The position numbers and the translations under genes were made by a program. Below are positions 8,632-16,665 of a stretch of DNA of 64,000 bases, piece after piece. The DNA comes from Achromobacter sp. UMC71 (GTDB lineage Bacteria > Pseudomonadota > Gammaproteobacteria > Burkholderiales > Burkholderiaceae_B): contig NZ_LZZT01000049.1 of assembly GCF_014170305.1 (NCBI RefSeq), forward strand, positions 42,594 through 106,593, given 5' to 3'. Positions within the stretch are counted from its first letter, which is position 1. Every line of letters starts with the position of its first letter. Under the pieces are notes generated by a model, which ran no database searches, was not told the origin of the DNA, and saw nothing but the letters and a program-made list of their open reading frames with translations.

Positions 8632-9417
8632 CTACAGAACCTGCTCCAGGAAAGTCTTCAACCGCTCGTTCCTGGGCGAGGTAAAGAATTGTTCGGTGGG
8701 CGCGGTCTCGATGATTTCGCCGCGCTCCATGAACACACAGCGGTCGGCCACCCTGCGGGCAAAGCCGATCTCGTGAGTGACGCAGATCATGGTGATGCCG
8801 GTCTGGGCCAGGTCTTCCATGATGCGCAGCACGGAACCGACCGACTCCGGATCCAGCGCCGAGGTCGGTTCGTCGAAAAGCATGATGCGCGGCCGCAGGC
8901 AAAGCGCGCGCGCGATGGCCACGCGCTGCTGCTGTCCGCCGGAAAGCTGGATTGGATACTTGCCGGCCTGTTCGATCACATTGACCTTGGCAAGGTATTC
9001 CCTTGCCGTCTGCTCGGCCTCGCCGGCCGGCGTCTTCAAGGCGATCTTCAGCGCGAAGGTGCAGTTCTCCAGCACCGTCATATGCGGAAAGAGATTGAAG
9101 CTCTGGAACACCATGCCCAGCTGGCGCCGGACTTGCTCCACGCTTTCCGGGCGCCGGGTCAGCGCGGTGCCGTTGACGTGGATATCGCCCGAGTCATGCT
9201 GCTCCAGATGGTTGATGCAGCGGATGAGCGAGGACTTGCCCGATCCCGATGGGCCGCACAGGATGACGATCTCACCGTTGGCCACTTCAAGGTGGATATC
9301 CCGCAAGGCGTGGAACGTGCCGTAGAACTTGTTCAGTCCCGCGATGGATACCGCGGGCGCGCATTCAGAACGGACGGAGGACAATGGCGGCGTGAGGCTG
9401 GACAGGATGGCAGTCAT
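8632..9417 (-). CDS. GlnQ/HisP-type amino-acid ABC importer ATPase
   Basis: A 261-residue ATPase with Walker A GPSGSGKSS near residues 55-63, Q-loop VFQSFNLFPHMTV, signature LSGGQQQR, Walker B ILFDEPTSALDPE and H-loop VTHEIGFA. This is the compact PAAT-family ATPase without a TOBE domain. An N-terminal extension of about 22 residues precedes the core, so the start could be further in. It follows the two PAAT permeases and precedes the PotD-like gene in the same leftward operon. Confidence 0.88.
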   Translation of the reverse strand: MTAILSSLTPPLSSVRSECAPAVSIAGLNKFYGTFHALRDIHLEVANGEIVILCGPSGSGKSSLIRCINHLEQHDSGDIHVNGTALTRRPESVEQVRRQLGMVFQSFNLFPHMTVLENCTFALKIALKTPAGEAEQTAREYLAKVNVIEQAGKYPIQLSGGQQQRVAIARALCLRPRIMLFDEPTSALDPESVGSVLRIMEDLAQTGITMICVTHEIGFARRVADRCVFMERGEIIETAPTEQFFTSPRNERLKTFLEQVL

Positions 9418-9454
9418 GATGGTTCGCGCTCTGGTGGACGGTCGGCCGGGCGGT

Positions 9455-10144
9455 TCAGACTCTGACGAGATAGCGGTTCAATTTGCGATCGGCGATCGAG
9501 AATCCAAGACGTATGCAGTTGGTGATGCACCAGTAGATGGCCGCCGCCGTGATCAGGGGCGTGAACGGGTCGTAGGTGTAGTCGAACACGGTGTTGGCAG
9601 CGGCGGTCAGGTCGACCAGCGTGATGGCGCTGACGGCCGCCGTGCTTTTCACCATGATCAGCAGCTCGTTCTGATAGGCGCGCAGCACATAGCGCGACGC
9701 CAACGGGAGCCGCAAGCGGAACAGGATTTGCGCGGGCTTCAGGCCCAGGGTCTGCGCGGCTTCGATCGTGCCCCTGGGAATCGCCGCCAGCCCGCCGCGA
9801 ATGATCTCCGCCATGAAGCCCGAGTGCGTCAGCGCCAGGCCCAGCCAGGCGCAGACATAGGCGCTGGAAAAGACATTCCACAGAAAGGTGTCGCGCACGA
9901 AAGAGAACTGCGGCAGTCCGCTGTAGATCAGATACAGCAGCACCAGGCTGGGCACGCCGCGAAAGAAGCCGATATAGCTGCTGGCGAAGACGGCGCGCGG
10001 GCCCGGCCGGAAACTCGCCAGGGCAACCGGCAGCGCCAGCAACAGGCCGATGACCAGCACCGGCAGCAGCACGGCGAACGTGGTGCCGGCGCCGGCCAGC
10101 AGTTTTGGCAGGCTTTCCCAGGCCACCTGGAAATCAAAGTGCAT
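9455..10144 (-). CDS. polar amino acid ABC importer permease (HisM/GlnP type)
   Basis: A 229-residue permease with about five helices and a typical PAAT EAA loop (IEAAQTLGLKPAQILFRLRLPLA). Its ATG at 10144 lies 11 bases inside the end of the upstream permease gene, showing tight coupling of the pair. It acts in the inner membrane as half of the heterodimeric channel. Confidence 0.88.
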   Translation of the reverse strand: MHFDFQVAWESLPKLLAGAGTTFAVLLPVLVIGLLLALPVALASFRPGPRAVFASSYIGFFRGVPSLVLLYLIYSGLPQFSFVRDTFLWNVFSSAYVCAWLGLALTHSGFMAEIIRGGLAAIPRGTIEAAQTLGLKPAQILFRLRLPLASRYVLRAYQNELLIMVKSTAAVSAITLVDLTAAANTVFDYTYDPFTPLITAAAIYWCITNCIRLGFSIADRKLNRYLVRV

Positions 10145-10847
10145 GAGACGCTCCCTGGGTCACGACGGGATGAAAGCCCCGCGCGGCCCACGTTTCGACG
10201 CGGCGGGCCACGTAGTAGGTCAGCCAGGTCATCATGAGAAAGAAGAACGCCGCCAGCAGGTAGTAGATGAAGGGCTCCTTGGTCACGCCGGAGGCAAGCT
10301 TGGCGTAGGCCATGATTTCCTTCAGGCCGATCAGCGAGATGAGCGCGGTGTCCTTGAGCACGACGATCCACATATTGGTCATGCCGGGCAAGGCCAGGCG
10401 CAGCATCTGCGGCAGGATGATCTTCAGCCAGATGGCGCTGCGCGGCACCAGCAGCACGCGCGCGGCCTCGAACTGTCCGTGCGGCACATTCTGGATCGCG
10501 CTGCGTATCAGGTCGGCCAGGTAGGCGCCATACACCATGCCCAGCGCCGCTACCGCCGCCATGAACGGCGTAATCTCGATGCGCTGGCCGATGCCAAACG
10601 GCGCGAGCAGGCCGGCGACGATCTGCGAGCCGCCGTAATAGAACAGAAAGCCCACCAGCAGCGAAGGCACGCCGGTGAAGATGGAGGCATACGGAATCCA
10701 GATGATTCTGGCCAGCAGCGTTGGCCGCAGCGTGATCAGGGCAAAGAACGTCCCGATCACGAGCGCCAGCAGATAGGCACAGACGGCGACCTGGATCGTC
10801 ATCATCGCGCCGGTCGCGAGTTGCTGCACGAAACCCATCGAAGGCAT
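10134..10847 (-). CDS. polar amino acid ABC importer permease (HisQ type)
   Basis: A 237-residue permease. Hydrophobic segments begin near residue 12 and the EAA loop is FEAARVLLVPRSAIWLKIILPQM. It partners the permease that overlaps its 3' end. The ATG at 10847 is preceded by AGGAATTCCTC. A 124-base gap with an imperfect GC hairpin separates it from the binding-protein gene, an arrangement that often lowers permease expression relative to the binding protein. Confidence 0.87.
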   Translation of the reverse strand: MPSMGFVQQLATGAMMTIQVAVCAYLLALVIGTFFALITLRPTLLARIIWIPYASIFTGVPSLLVGFLFYYGGSQIVAGLLAPFGIGQRIEITPFMAAVAALGMVYGAYLADLIRSAIQNVPHGQFEAARVLLVPRSAIWLKIILPQMLRLALPGMTNMWIVVLKDTALISLIGLKEIMAYAKLASGVTKEPFIYYLLAAFFFLMMTWLTYYVARRVETWAARGFHPVVTQGASHAL

Positions 10848-10971
10848 GAGGAATTCCTAAAGCCTGTTCACATTGAAAGACGCCCTGCACAGACCCTGGC
10901 AGGCGTGCGAGACATGCCGCCCGCTCCGCCGGCCTCGTGCCGGGCGGCCCAGGCGGGGTGCGCGAGTCCGG

Positions 10972-11763
10972 CTAGCGGCAGGCAGCTTCCTCGGGCAGGA
11001 GCTCCACTTCCATATAGGGTTTGCGCAGCTTGGTGAAGGTGCAGTCCTTGATGATGGTTTCCAGCGTGGCGTTCATACGGTTGAGCAGTTCGCCGCTGTC
11101 CTTGCGGGCGATCCAGCTCGAGCCGGCCTCGCCGCCGCCCGTCCACAAGTCGCCGCCCGCGAATTTCCAGCCCTTGCCCTGGGGCTTGGACAGGAACTCG
11201 TTGGTCCAGCTGATCTTCGGGCCCAGGCTCATGTCCAGCCGCCCGTTGGCAAGATCCAGCCGGATCTGGTCCGGGTTGTCGTAGAACACGATCTGCACCG
11301 CGTTGCCGAAGGTCTCGGACACATACTTGGCTTGTGCGGAACCGCGCTGCAGGCCGATGCGCACGCCCTTGAGCCCTTCCGGCGTGAAGGTGTAGTGCTT
11401 CGCTTCCGGCACCACGTAGGAGTCCGGATTGAACAGCACCGGACGGCCGAACAGCACCTTTTCCTTGCGCTCCGGCAGCGGCTTGGTCTGGCTGACCACG
11501 GCATCCAGTTTCTTCTGCAGCAGCGCCGGAATCAGGGCCTTGAAGTCCATGACGACGATTTCGCAATCGACCTTCATCCGTTTGCACATCTCGCGCGCCA
11601 GATCGGGTTCGAAGCCCGTCAGGCGGCCCGAGGGATCGACCATGCTGAACGGGGGATAGCTTCCCTCGTTGCCAAGCACCAGCTTCTCGGCATGGACCGG
11701 CGCCAGGACGAATAACGAGGCGCTTGCGAGTGTCAGCGCCGTGATGGTTTTGTGCAGATGCAT
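10972..11763 (-). CDS. polar amino acid ABC importer binding protein (HisJ/ArtJ type)
   Basis: A 263-residue periplasmic protein. The signal peptide (MHLHKTITALTLASASLFVLAPVHA) cleaves after VHA near residue 25. The mature protein begins EKLVLGNEGSYPPFS and continues LTGFEPDLAREMCKRM and DAVVSQTKPLPERK, the standard PAAT ligand-binding signature. Members bind amino acids, opines or related compounds. The ATG at 11763 with a nearby GGGG ribosome site was chosen over a longer in-frame opening to 11985 that enters the preceding gene. It lies 41 bases after the decarboxylase-like gene. Confidence 0.87.
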   Translation of the reverse strand: MHLHKTITALTLASASLFVLAPVHAEKLVLGNEGSYPPFSMVDPSGRLTGFEPDLAREMCKRMKVDCEIVVMDFKALIPALLQKKLDAVVSQTKPLPERKEKVLFGRPVLFNPDSYVVPEAKHYTFTPEGLKGVRIGLQRGSAQAKYVSETFGNAVQIVFYDNPDQIRLDLANGRLDMSLGPKISWTNEFLSKPQGKGWKFAGGDLWTGGGEAGSSWIARKDSGELLNRMNATLETIIKDCTFTKLRKPYMEVELLPEEAACR

Positions 11764-11804
11764 TTTTTCCCCTTGTTTATTGGTTATCCGCCGTGGCGAA
11801 GTGC

Positions 11805-12602
11805 TTACATCGTGTTGGCCTTGGTCAGATTGGTGTTGAACAGCGACCCGTAGCCGGGCTTGGCGCCTGCCGCGCCGGTGAGATCCAGGCAATGCCAGAA
11901 CGAGGCCTGGATGGCGGAAATCACCGGCTTGCCGAGTTTCTGTTCCAGCGCCTCGATGGCGCCGACGGTCCGGAAGTTGGTGCACGACACGAAGATGGCC
12001 GTTGCGTCCGGATGATCGACCGAGAGCACATGGTCATAGACTTTCTCCAGCGAGACCTCGGCCAGCGCATGATCATCCGAGATGCCCAGGCAGGCGCTCT
12101 TGACGACCTCGTGGCCGTTTTCCTGCAGGAAGCGGATGGCACGCTCATGGATTTCCGGCAGATACGGCGTGGCCAGCGCAACCTTGCCGGCTTTCACCTT
12201 CTTCAGTGCCGCGAGCGTGGCGGTCGACGCCGTGGTGATCTTCGGCCCCGGCACCCATTGCCGCAGCTTCTGGATAAGCGCCTGGTCATAGGCGGTGCCG
12301 TGCAGGAACGAGGCGCTGGTCCCGCCGAACAGCAGCACGTCGATGGGGGCCGCGCCGGCCAGGCGCGCGGCCTGTTCCAGTTCCGGGGCGTTCATCATTT
12401 CCTCGATGCCCTGCACGGTGACCTTGGGCAGTTTGATGCGCGCGGTATGGGTGGAAACCCCCGGTCCGGACATGGCCCACATCTCTTCTTCCATCACGAC
12501 GCTGGAGGCGATGTAGATCAGCCCGATGCGGGCAAGGTCGCCAGAGCCGTCGTAGCGGAATCGGGGATAGGCGGCGGGTAGGAGCGTTGAGGCAGTGGTC
12601 AT
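11805..12602 (-). CDS. arylmalonate decarboxylase / maleate isomerase-like enzyme
   Basis: A 265-residue member of the Asp/Glu racemase superfamily, close in pattern to maleate cis-trans isomerase and arylmalonate decarboxylase. Seen: LLFGGTSASF (the first catalytic position is Gly94, not Cys), VALATPY, VSCTNFRT with the second catalytic Cys207, and a C-terminal KPGYGSLF. Maleate isomerases and racemases use two cysteines, whereas arylmalonate decarboxylase has Gly at the first site and Cys at the second. The Gly/Cys pair therefore suggests a cofactor-free decarboxylase or one-cysteine variant (inference). The ATG at 12602 is preferred over a TTG five codons upstream. It is the promoter-proximal gene of the eight-gene leftward operon. 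Confidence 0.83.
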   Translation of the reverse strand: MTTASTLLPAAYPRFRYDGSGDLARIGLIYIASSVVMEEEMWAMSGPGVSTHTARIKLPKVTVQGIEEMMNAPELEQAARLAGAAPIDVLLFGGTSASFLHGTAYDQALIQKLRQWVPGPKITTASTATLAALKKVKAGKVALATPYLPEIHERAIRFLQENGHEVVKSACLGISDDHALAEVSLEKVYDHVLSVDHPDATAIFVSCTNFRTVGAIEALEQKLGKPVISAIQASFWHCLDLTGAAGAKPGYGSLFNTNLTKANTM

Positions 12603-12919
12603 CCGGAGTCCCAGCAAAGAGAGATGGCGTCAGCCAGCGAAAACCAATGATGAGAGACGCGATCCGGGCGACCAAGTCGCCTTTTCCGTTGGCGTGGATA
12701 GATTTTCCTGATGGCCGGGCAAGGCCGCCCGAGGCGTGGCCAATGCCCATCGCCGCGGGCGCCGCCCGCGTCAGGTTTTCCGAGATGGGACGCCGGAAAA
12801 AACAAATAGGCTCGCGCCCCGCTTGGGCCGACCATCAGCGGGCAGGTCACGGCCTTATGCGATGCCGCTTGCCAGGCAGGCGCGGGGTCCCCGGATAAAC
12901 CCTAATAAAGATACGAGCC
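12603..12919. other. divergent promoter region of the catabolic island
   Basis: These 317 bases separate the eight-gene leftward operon from the rightward ridA operon, so the main control signals of the island should be here. A small hairpin (GGCGAC-CAA-GTCGCC at 12667-12681, followed by TTTT) lies in the leader on the ridA side. I could not place a confident LysR binding site or sigma-70 promoter by eye. Confidence 0.45.
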
Positions 12920-13333
12920 ATGAAGCACAAGCGCATACGCACCTTCAATACCAAGGCAACCTACCCGGAACAGAAACTCGACAACGATCTGTGCCAGGCC
13001 GTCGTCGCGCGCGGCAGCACGGTCTTCCTGCGCGGGCAGATCGGCCAGAACCTGGACACGTCCGAGAGCGTCTGCATCGGCGACGCCTCGGGCCAGGCGG
13101 AGCAGGCGATGAAGAACATCGACATGCTGCTCCGGGAAGCCGGCGGCGAACTGCAGGACATCTGCAAGATCACGATCTACATCATCGATCCCCGTTATCG
13201 CGAAGCCGTTTATCTGGTGGTCGGCAAATGGCTCAAGGGCGTGTTCCCCGTCTCCACCGGTATCGTGGTGTCGGCATTGGCCCGCCCCGAGTGGCTGGTG
13301 GAAATCGACGCGACTGCTGTTATTCCGGATTGA
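12920..13333 (+). CDS. RidA (YjgF/YER057c/UK114) family protein
   Basis: A 137-residue Rid-family protein. Members form trimers that hydrolyse reactive enamines/imines made by PLP enzymes and amine oxidases, or catalyse related steps in degradation routes. The C-terminal segment ARPEWLVEIDATAV keeps the arginine needed for imine chemistry and the EIDATA strand typical of the family. It starts the rightward operon opposite the decarboxylase operon, which points to a pathway-specific rather than housekeeping Rid protein. The DUF1028 gene follows after 20 bases. Confidence 0.9.
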   Translation: MKHKRIRTFNTKATYPEQKLDNDLCQAVVARGSTVFLRGQIGQNLDTSESVCIGDASGQAEQAMKNIDMLLREAGGELQDICKITIYIIDPRYREAVYLVVGKWLKGVFPVSTGIVVSALARPEWLVEIDATAVIPD

Positions 13334-13353
13334 CGCCACAGGAGGCCCAGGTC

Positions 13354-14025
13354 ATGACTTTCTCCATCATTGCCCGTTGCCCGGCCACCGGCCAATTCGG
13401 CGCGGCCGTCTCATCGTCGTCACCCGCGGTCGCGGCGCGTTGCGTCCGCGCGCGCGCAGGCGTGGGCGCGGCGGTCAGCCAGAACATCACCGATCCCGCC
13501 CTGGGGCCGCTCATCCTTGACGCGATGAGCCAGGGCCATTCGCCCGAGCGCGCGTTGCAGTCGCTGGCCGAGCGCCCTTTCATCAGCTACCGGCAACTGA
13601 TGGCCATCGACGCCACGCAGGCGCCGGCCATCTTCACCGGGTCGAACGCGCTGGGCCGCCTGGCCAGCGCAAAGGGCGAACACGCCGCGTGCGCCGGCAA
13701 TATGCTGGCCTCGCTGGATGTGCCCGCCGCCATGCTGTCGGCATTCGAGCAGACGCCGGGTTCGCTGGCCGAACGCCTGATGCAGGCCATGCTGGCGGGT
13801 CAGGCAGCCGGCGGCGAAGAAGGGCCGGTGCATTCAGCCGGGCTGCTGGTGGTGGCGGATCTGGATTGGCCCATCGTCGACCTGCGCATGGACTGGGTGG
13901 AACAATGCCCCGTCGAAACCCTATACGAGGCCTGGAAGGTCTACGAGCCGCAAATCCAGGACTACATTACCCGCGCCAGGGACCCACGCGCCGCGCCGAG
14001 TTTCGGCGTGCCGGGCAATCTGTGA
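13354..14025 (+). CDS. DUF1028 family protein
   Basis: A 223-residue protein whose N-terminus (TFSIIARCPATGQFGAAVSS, then GVGAAVSQN) is the hallmark of DUF1028. These proteins are related by fold to Ntn-type hydrolases; many occur beside Rid proteins, M20 deacylases and amino-acid importers, as here. No signal peptide is seen, so it is probably cytoplasmic. AGGAGG lies eight bases before the ATG at 13354, a clear choice over the over-long opening that starts at 12736. Its reaction is not established; amide or lactam hydrolysis is a guess from context. Confidence 0.88.
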   Translation: MTFSIIARCPATGQFGAAVSSSSPAVAARCVRARAGVGAAVSQNITDPALGPLILDAMSQGHSPERALQSLAERPFISYRQLMAIDATQAPAIFTGSNALGRLASAKGEHAACAGNMLASLDVPAAMLSAFEQTPGSLAERLMQAMLAGQAAGGEEGPVHSAGLLVVADLDWPIVDLRMDWVEQCPVETLYEAWKVYEPQIQDYITRARDPRAAPSFGVPGNL

Positions 14026-14122
14026 CAGGCTGTGGCAGACGGCGAGTGCGAGAAAACCCGAGGAGCGCCCGGCTCGCTGTCCGGGCATAGTGAACACACT
14101 TCCAGCCTTCTCACTTCGGACT

Positions 14123-15091
14123 ATGCTCAATCGCATTTCGCTGCGCCAGATGGAGTACTTCGTCGCCACCGCCAAGCATGGCAGTATCGCCGCGGCATCC
14201 AGCCAGATCCACATTTCGGCGCCGTCGATATCCGCCGCCATCGCCCATGTCGAGACCGAGCTGGACGTGCAGTTGTTCGTCCGGCATCCGTCCAAGGGCC
14301 TGGCCCTGACCGTGCTCGGCCAACAGGTCATGAGCGAATGCGAAGACCTGCTCGAGCGCGCGTCGCGCCTCTACAAGATCGCATCCGTCTCCAGCAATAC
14401 CATCCAGGGCACCCTGCGCGTGGGTTGCTTCCAGTCGCTCACGGCCATGATCGCGCCCGAGGTGATCTTCGGCTTCTCGCGCGCTTTCGACAAAGTCGAC
14501 CTGCACATGGTCGAAGGCGACCAGCAGTTGCTGATCGACAAGCTGCACACCTTGGAAATCGACGTCGCGCTCAGTTACGACCTGAGACTCGGCGACGAAA
14601 TCTCGTTCGAGGCGCTGGCGCGCCTGCCGCCGCATGTGGTGGTCAGCGAATTGCATCCGCTGTCGCAGCAGATCGCGGTAACGCTCGAGGAGCTGGCCCG
14701 CTTGCCCATGGTGCTGCTGGACCTGCCCTTGAGCCGCGATTACTTCATGTCGCTGTTCGCGAAGTTCGGCCTGGAGCCAAACATCGTGGCGCGTTCGCGC
14801 TCCGAAGAAGTGGTGCGTTCCATGGTTGCCAACGGCATCGGCTATGCCCTGTTCAACGTGCGGCCAAAATCCACCCAGGCGCTGGATGGCAAACGGCTGG
14901 TACGGCTGCGTCTGGTGGGCGAGCATCGCCCGATGCTGCTTGGGCTGACGACCTACAAGCCGATGAAACCGTCGCGGCTGACCGAAGTCTTCATGCAGCG
15001 CTGCCGCGCCTATATCTCGGATCAATACATCCCCGGCATGAGCGAAGGCAGCTTCTTCGACCCGTATGTGCCTCCCCCTGAAAACCACTGA
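14123..15091 (+). CDS. LysR-type transcriptional regulator
   Basis: A 322-residue regulator: an N-terminal winged helix-turn-helix (LRQMEYFVATAKHGSIAAAS ... SAAIAHVETELDVQLFVR, residues 6-50) and a C-terminal periplasmic-binding-like effector domain. LysR proteins bind a pathway metabolite and control neighbouring genes. It lies inside the rightward operon, between DUF1028 and the ArgE-like gene, and is the obvious candidate regulator of the whole island. The ATG at 14123 gives the usual compact N-terminus; a GTG at 14090 is an alternative. Confidence 0.88.
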   Translation: MLNRISLRQMEYFVATAKHGSIAAASSQIHISAPSISAAIAHVETELDVQLFVRHPSKGLALTVLGQQVMSECEDLLERASRLYKIASVSSNTIQGTLRVGCFQSLTAMIAPEVIFGFSRAFDKVDLHMVEGDQQLLIDKLHTLEIDVALSYDLRLGDEISFEALARLPPHVVVSELHPLSQQIAVTLEELARLPMVLLDLPLSRDYFMSLFAKFGLEPNIVARSRSEEVVRSMVANGIGYALFNVRPKSTQALDGKRLVRLRLVGEHRPMLLGLTTYKPMKPSRLTEVFMQRCRAYISDQYIPGMSEGSFFDPYVPPPENH

Positions 15092-15136
15092 ACGGGCGGC
15101 GCCCTGGCGCCGATCGCAACCTTGCAGGTCCATGCC

Positions 15137-16324
15137 ATGAGCACACCGACTCCGGACAACAGTCCAGACCTATTGCGCGAACTGCTCGCGTTTCAATCCG
15201 TCACGCTGACGCCTAACATCGAACTCATCGACCGCGTGCGGGCATTGCTGGCGCAGGCGGGCATCGCATCCACGCTGGTGGCGGACCCGCAGGACGCCGG
15301 ACGCAGCAATCTGTTCGCCTCCGTCGGCCCCCTGGACGTGCCCGGCATCGTGCTATCAGGCCATACCGATGTGGTTCCCGTGACAGGCCAGCCCTGGACC
15401 TCGCCGCCCTTCGAGGCGACCGAACGCGATGGACGCATCTATGGGCGGGGCAGCGCGGACATGAAGGGCTTTGTCGCCTGCGCCGTGATGGCCATGATCC
15501 GCGCGGCCGGTCAGCCGCTTGCGCGGCCCTTGCACCTGGCGCTGTCGTTTGACGAGGAAATCGGCTGCGTGGGCGTGCGTCATATGCTGCGCGCGCTGGA
15601 ACACATGCAACCGGCGCCGCTGCTCTGCGTGGTGGGCGAACCCACACTGATGAAGATCGGCACCGGCAACAAGGGCAAGGCCGCCTATCGGGCCCTGTGC
15701 TGCGGCCAGGCGGGGCACTCGGGACTGGCGCCGCACTTCGTCAATGCCATCCATACGGCCAGCGACCTGATCAGCGCCCTGCGCGACGTGCAGCATGACC
15801 TTGCCGAACACGGACCGCGCGAACCCGGGTACGAAGTGCCCTACACGACCGTGCATGCCGGCACCATCAAGGGCGGCACGGCGCTGAACATCGTGCCCGC
15901 GGAATGCGAAGTCAACTTCGAGATCCGCAACGTCGCGCAGGACGACCCGAACCAGATCCTGGCGCGAGTGCTGGAACTCACCCGGGCGAAAATGCGTGCC
16001 GCGGGCGCCCTGCCCGATGCCGAGCCGCCCGGGGTCACGACGGTCAACAGCTATCCCGGCCTGGCCACGCCGCAGGATTCCGCGGGCGTCGCGTTGCTGG
16101 CCTCGTGGCTGCCGCCGGACACGCCGCTCACCAAGGCCGCGTTCGGCACCGAGGGCGGATTGTTCCAGCAGTTGTGGACCCAGACGCCGGTGCTGATCTG
16201 CGGACCTGGCAGCATCGACGTGGCGCACAAGGCTGACGAATACGTCGAGCTCTCCCAGCTGGAGGCCTGCGACGCCATGATGGAGAAGCTGACGCGGTAT
16301 CTGATCGCGCCGGCAAGCCGATAG
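15137..16324 (+). CDS. ArgE-like M20 family deacylase
   Basis: A 395-residue metallopeptidase/deacylase of the acetylornithine deacetylase group. The zinc-site signature is complete: SGHTDVVPV (His, Asp), GRGSADMKG (bridging Asp), DEEIGC (catalytic and ligand Glu), VGEPT and a late His in VAHKADEYVE. A dimerisation domain sits between. Family members remove an acyl group from N-acyl amino acids or cleave carbamoyl/succinyl amides. Genetic context (importers, RidA, DUF1028) suggests a catabolic N-acyl amino acid rather than arginine synthesis. ATG 15137 is preferred; TTG 15122 is in frame upstream. A strong hairpin terminator follows. Confidence 0.87.
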   Translation: MSTPTPDNSPDLLRELLAFQSVTLTPNIELIDRVRALLAQAGIASTLVADPQDAGRSNLFASVGPLDVPGIVLSGHTDVVPVTGQPWTSPPFEATERDGRIYGRGSADMKGFVACAVMAMIRAAGQPLARPLHLALSFDEEIGCVGVRHMLRALEHMQPAPLLCVVGEPTLMKIGTGNKGKAAYRALCCGQAGHSGLAPHFVNAIHTASDLISALRDVQHDLAEHGPREPGYEVPYTTVHAGTIKGGTALNIVPAECEVNFEIRNVAQDDPNQILARVLELTRAKMRAAGALPDAEPPGVTTVNSYPGLATPQDSAGVALLASWLPPDTPLTKAAFGTEGGLFQQLWTQTPVLICGPGSIDVAHKADEYVELSQLEACDAMMEKLTRYLIAPASR

Positions 16325-16390
16325 GCCCCTGATGCACGCCGAAGGCCCGCGCTGAGGCTTCTCACTGACGACGGGTACGCCAGAAAACGA

Positions 16391-16425
16391 AAAGGGTTAG
16401 CTCACCAAAAATGAGCTAACCCTTT
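16391..16425. terminator. bidirectional intrinsic terminator
   Basis: A perfect 14-bp stem (AAAGGGTTAGCTCA and its complement) with a seven-base loop. T-rich runs follow on both strands (TTTGTTTTTA rightward; CTTTTCGTTTTC leftward). It ends the rightward deacylase transcript and the leftward tRNA-Pro transcript. Confidence 0.92.
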
Positions 16426-16433
16426 GTTTTTAC

Positions 16434-16510
16434 TGGTCGGGGCGGTGGGATTCGAACTCACGACCCTCTGCTCCCAAAGCAGATGCGCTACCAGGCTGCG
16501 CTACGCCCCG
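16434..16510 (-). tRNA. tRNA-Pro (anticodon UGG), CCA encoded
   Basis: Read on the minus strand, CGGGGCG pairs with CGCCCCG as the acceptor stem. The D arm has AGCCTGGTAG, the anticodon loop is TTTGGGA between TCTGC and GCAGA (anticodon TGG), and the T arm carries GTTCGAAT. A discriminator A and genomic CCA follow. All four arms fold, and the terminator lies only nine bases beyond. A TATAGT hexamer about ten bases upstream may be its -10 element. Confidence 0.97.
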
Positions 16511-16598
16511 AGGGTGGCAACTATACCAGATACGGCAGACGCGCCGAAATGGCGCCGCGGTCCGGCGCCCCGAGGGCGCGGCCGCAGGCAAGCCCTGA

Positions 16599-16627
16599 TT
16601 GACACCTATATAGTTGAAGCATAAATT
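16599..16627 (+). promoter_or_regulatory. sigma-70-type promoter for the MFS gene
   Basis: TTGACA (16599-16604), a 17-base spacer and TAAATT (16622-16627) precede the MFS transporter ATG by about 40 bases. The -35 box is a full consensus match and the -10 box matches at four of six positions. The surrounding sequence is distinctly AT-rich. Confidence 0.6.
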
Positions 16628-16665
16628 AAATTCAAATTCATAACGACATACTCATCGGGAAAATC

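Noticed and set aside
12667..12685. Intrinsic terminator upstream of ridA
   Set aside because: The stem is only 6 bp with a 3-base loop and four T; too weak to call, so it is only mentioned in the intergenic entry.
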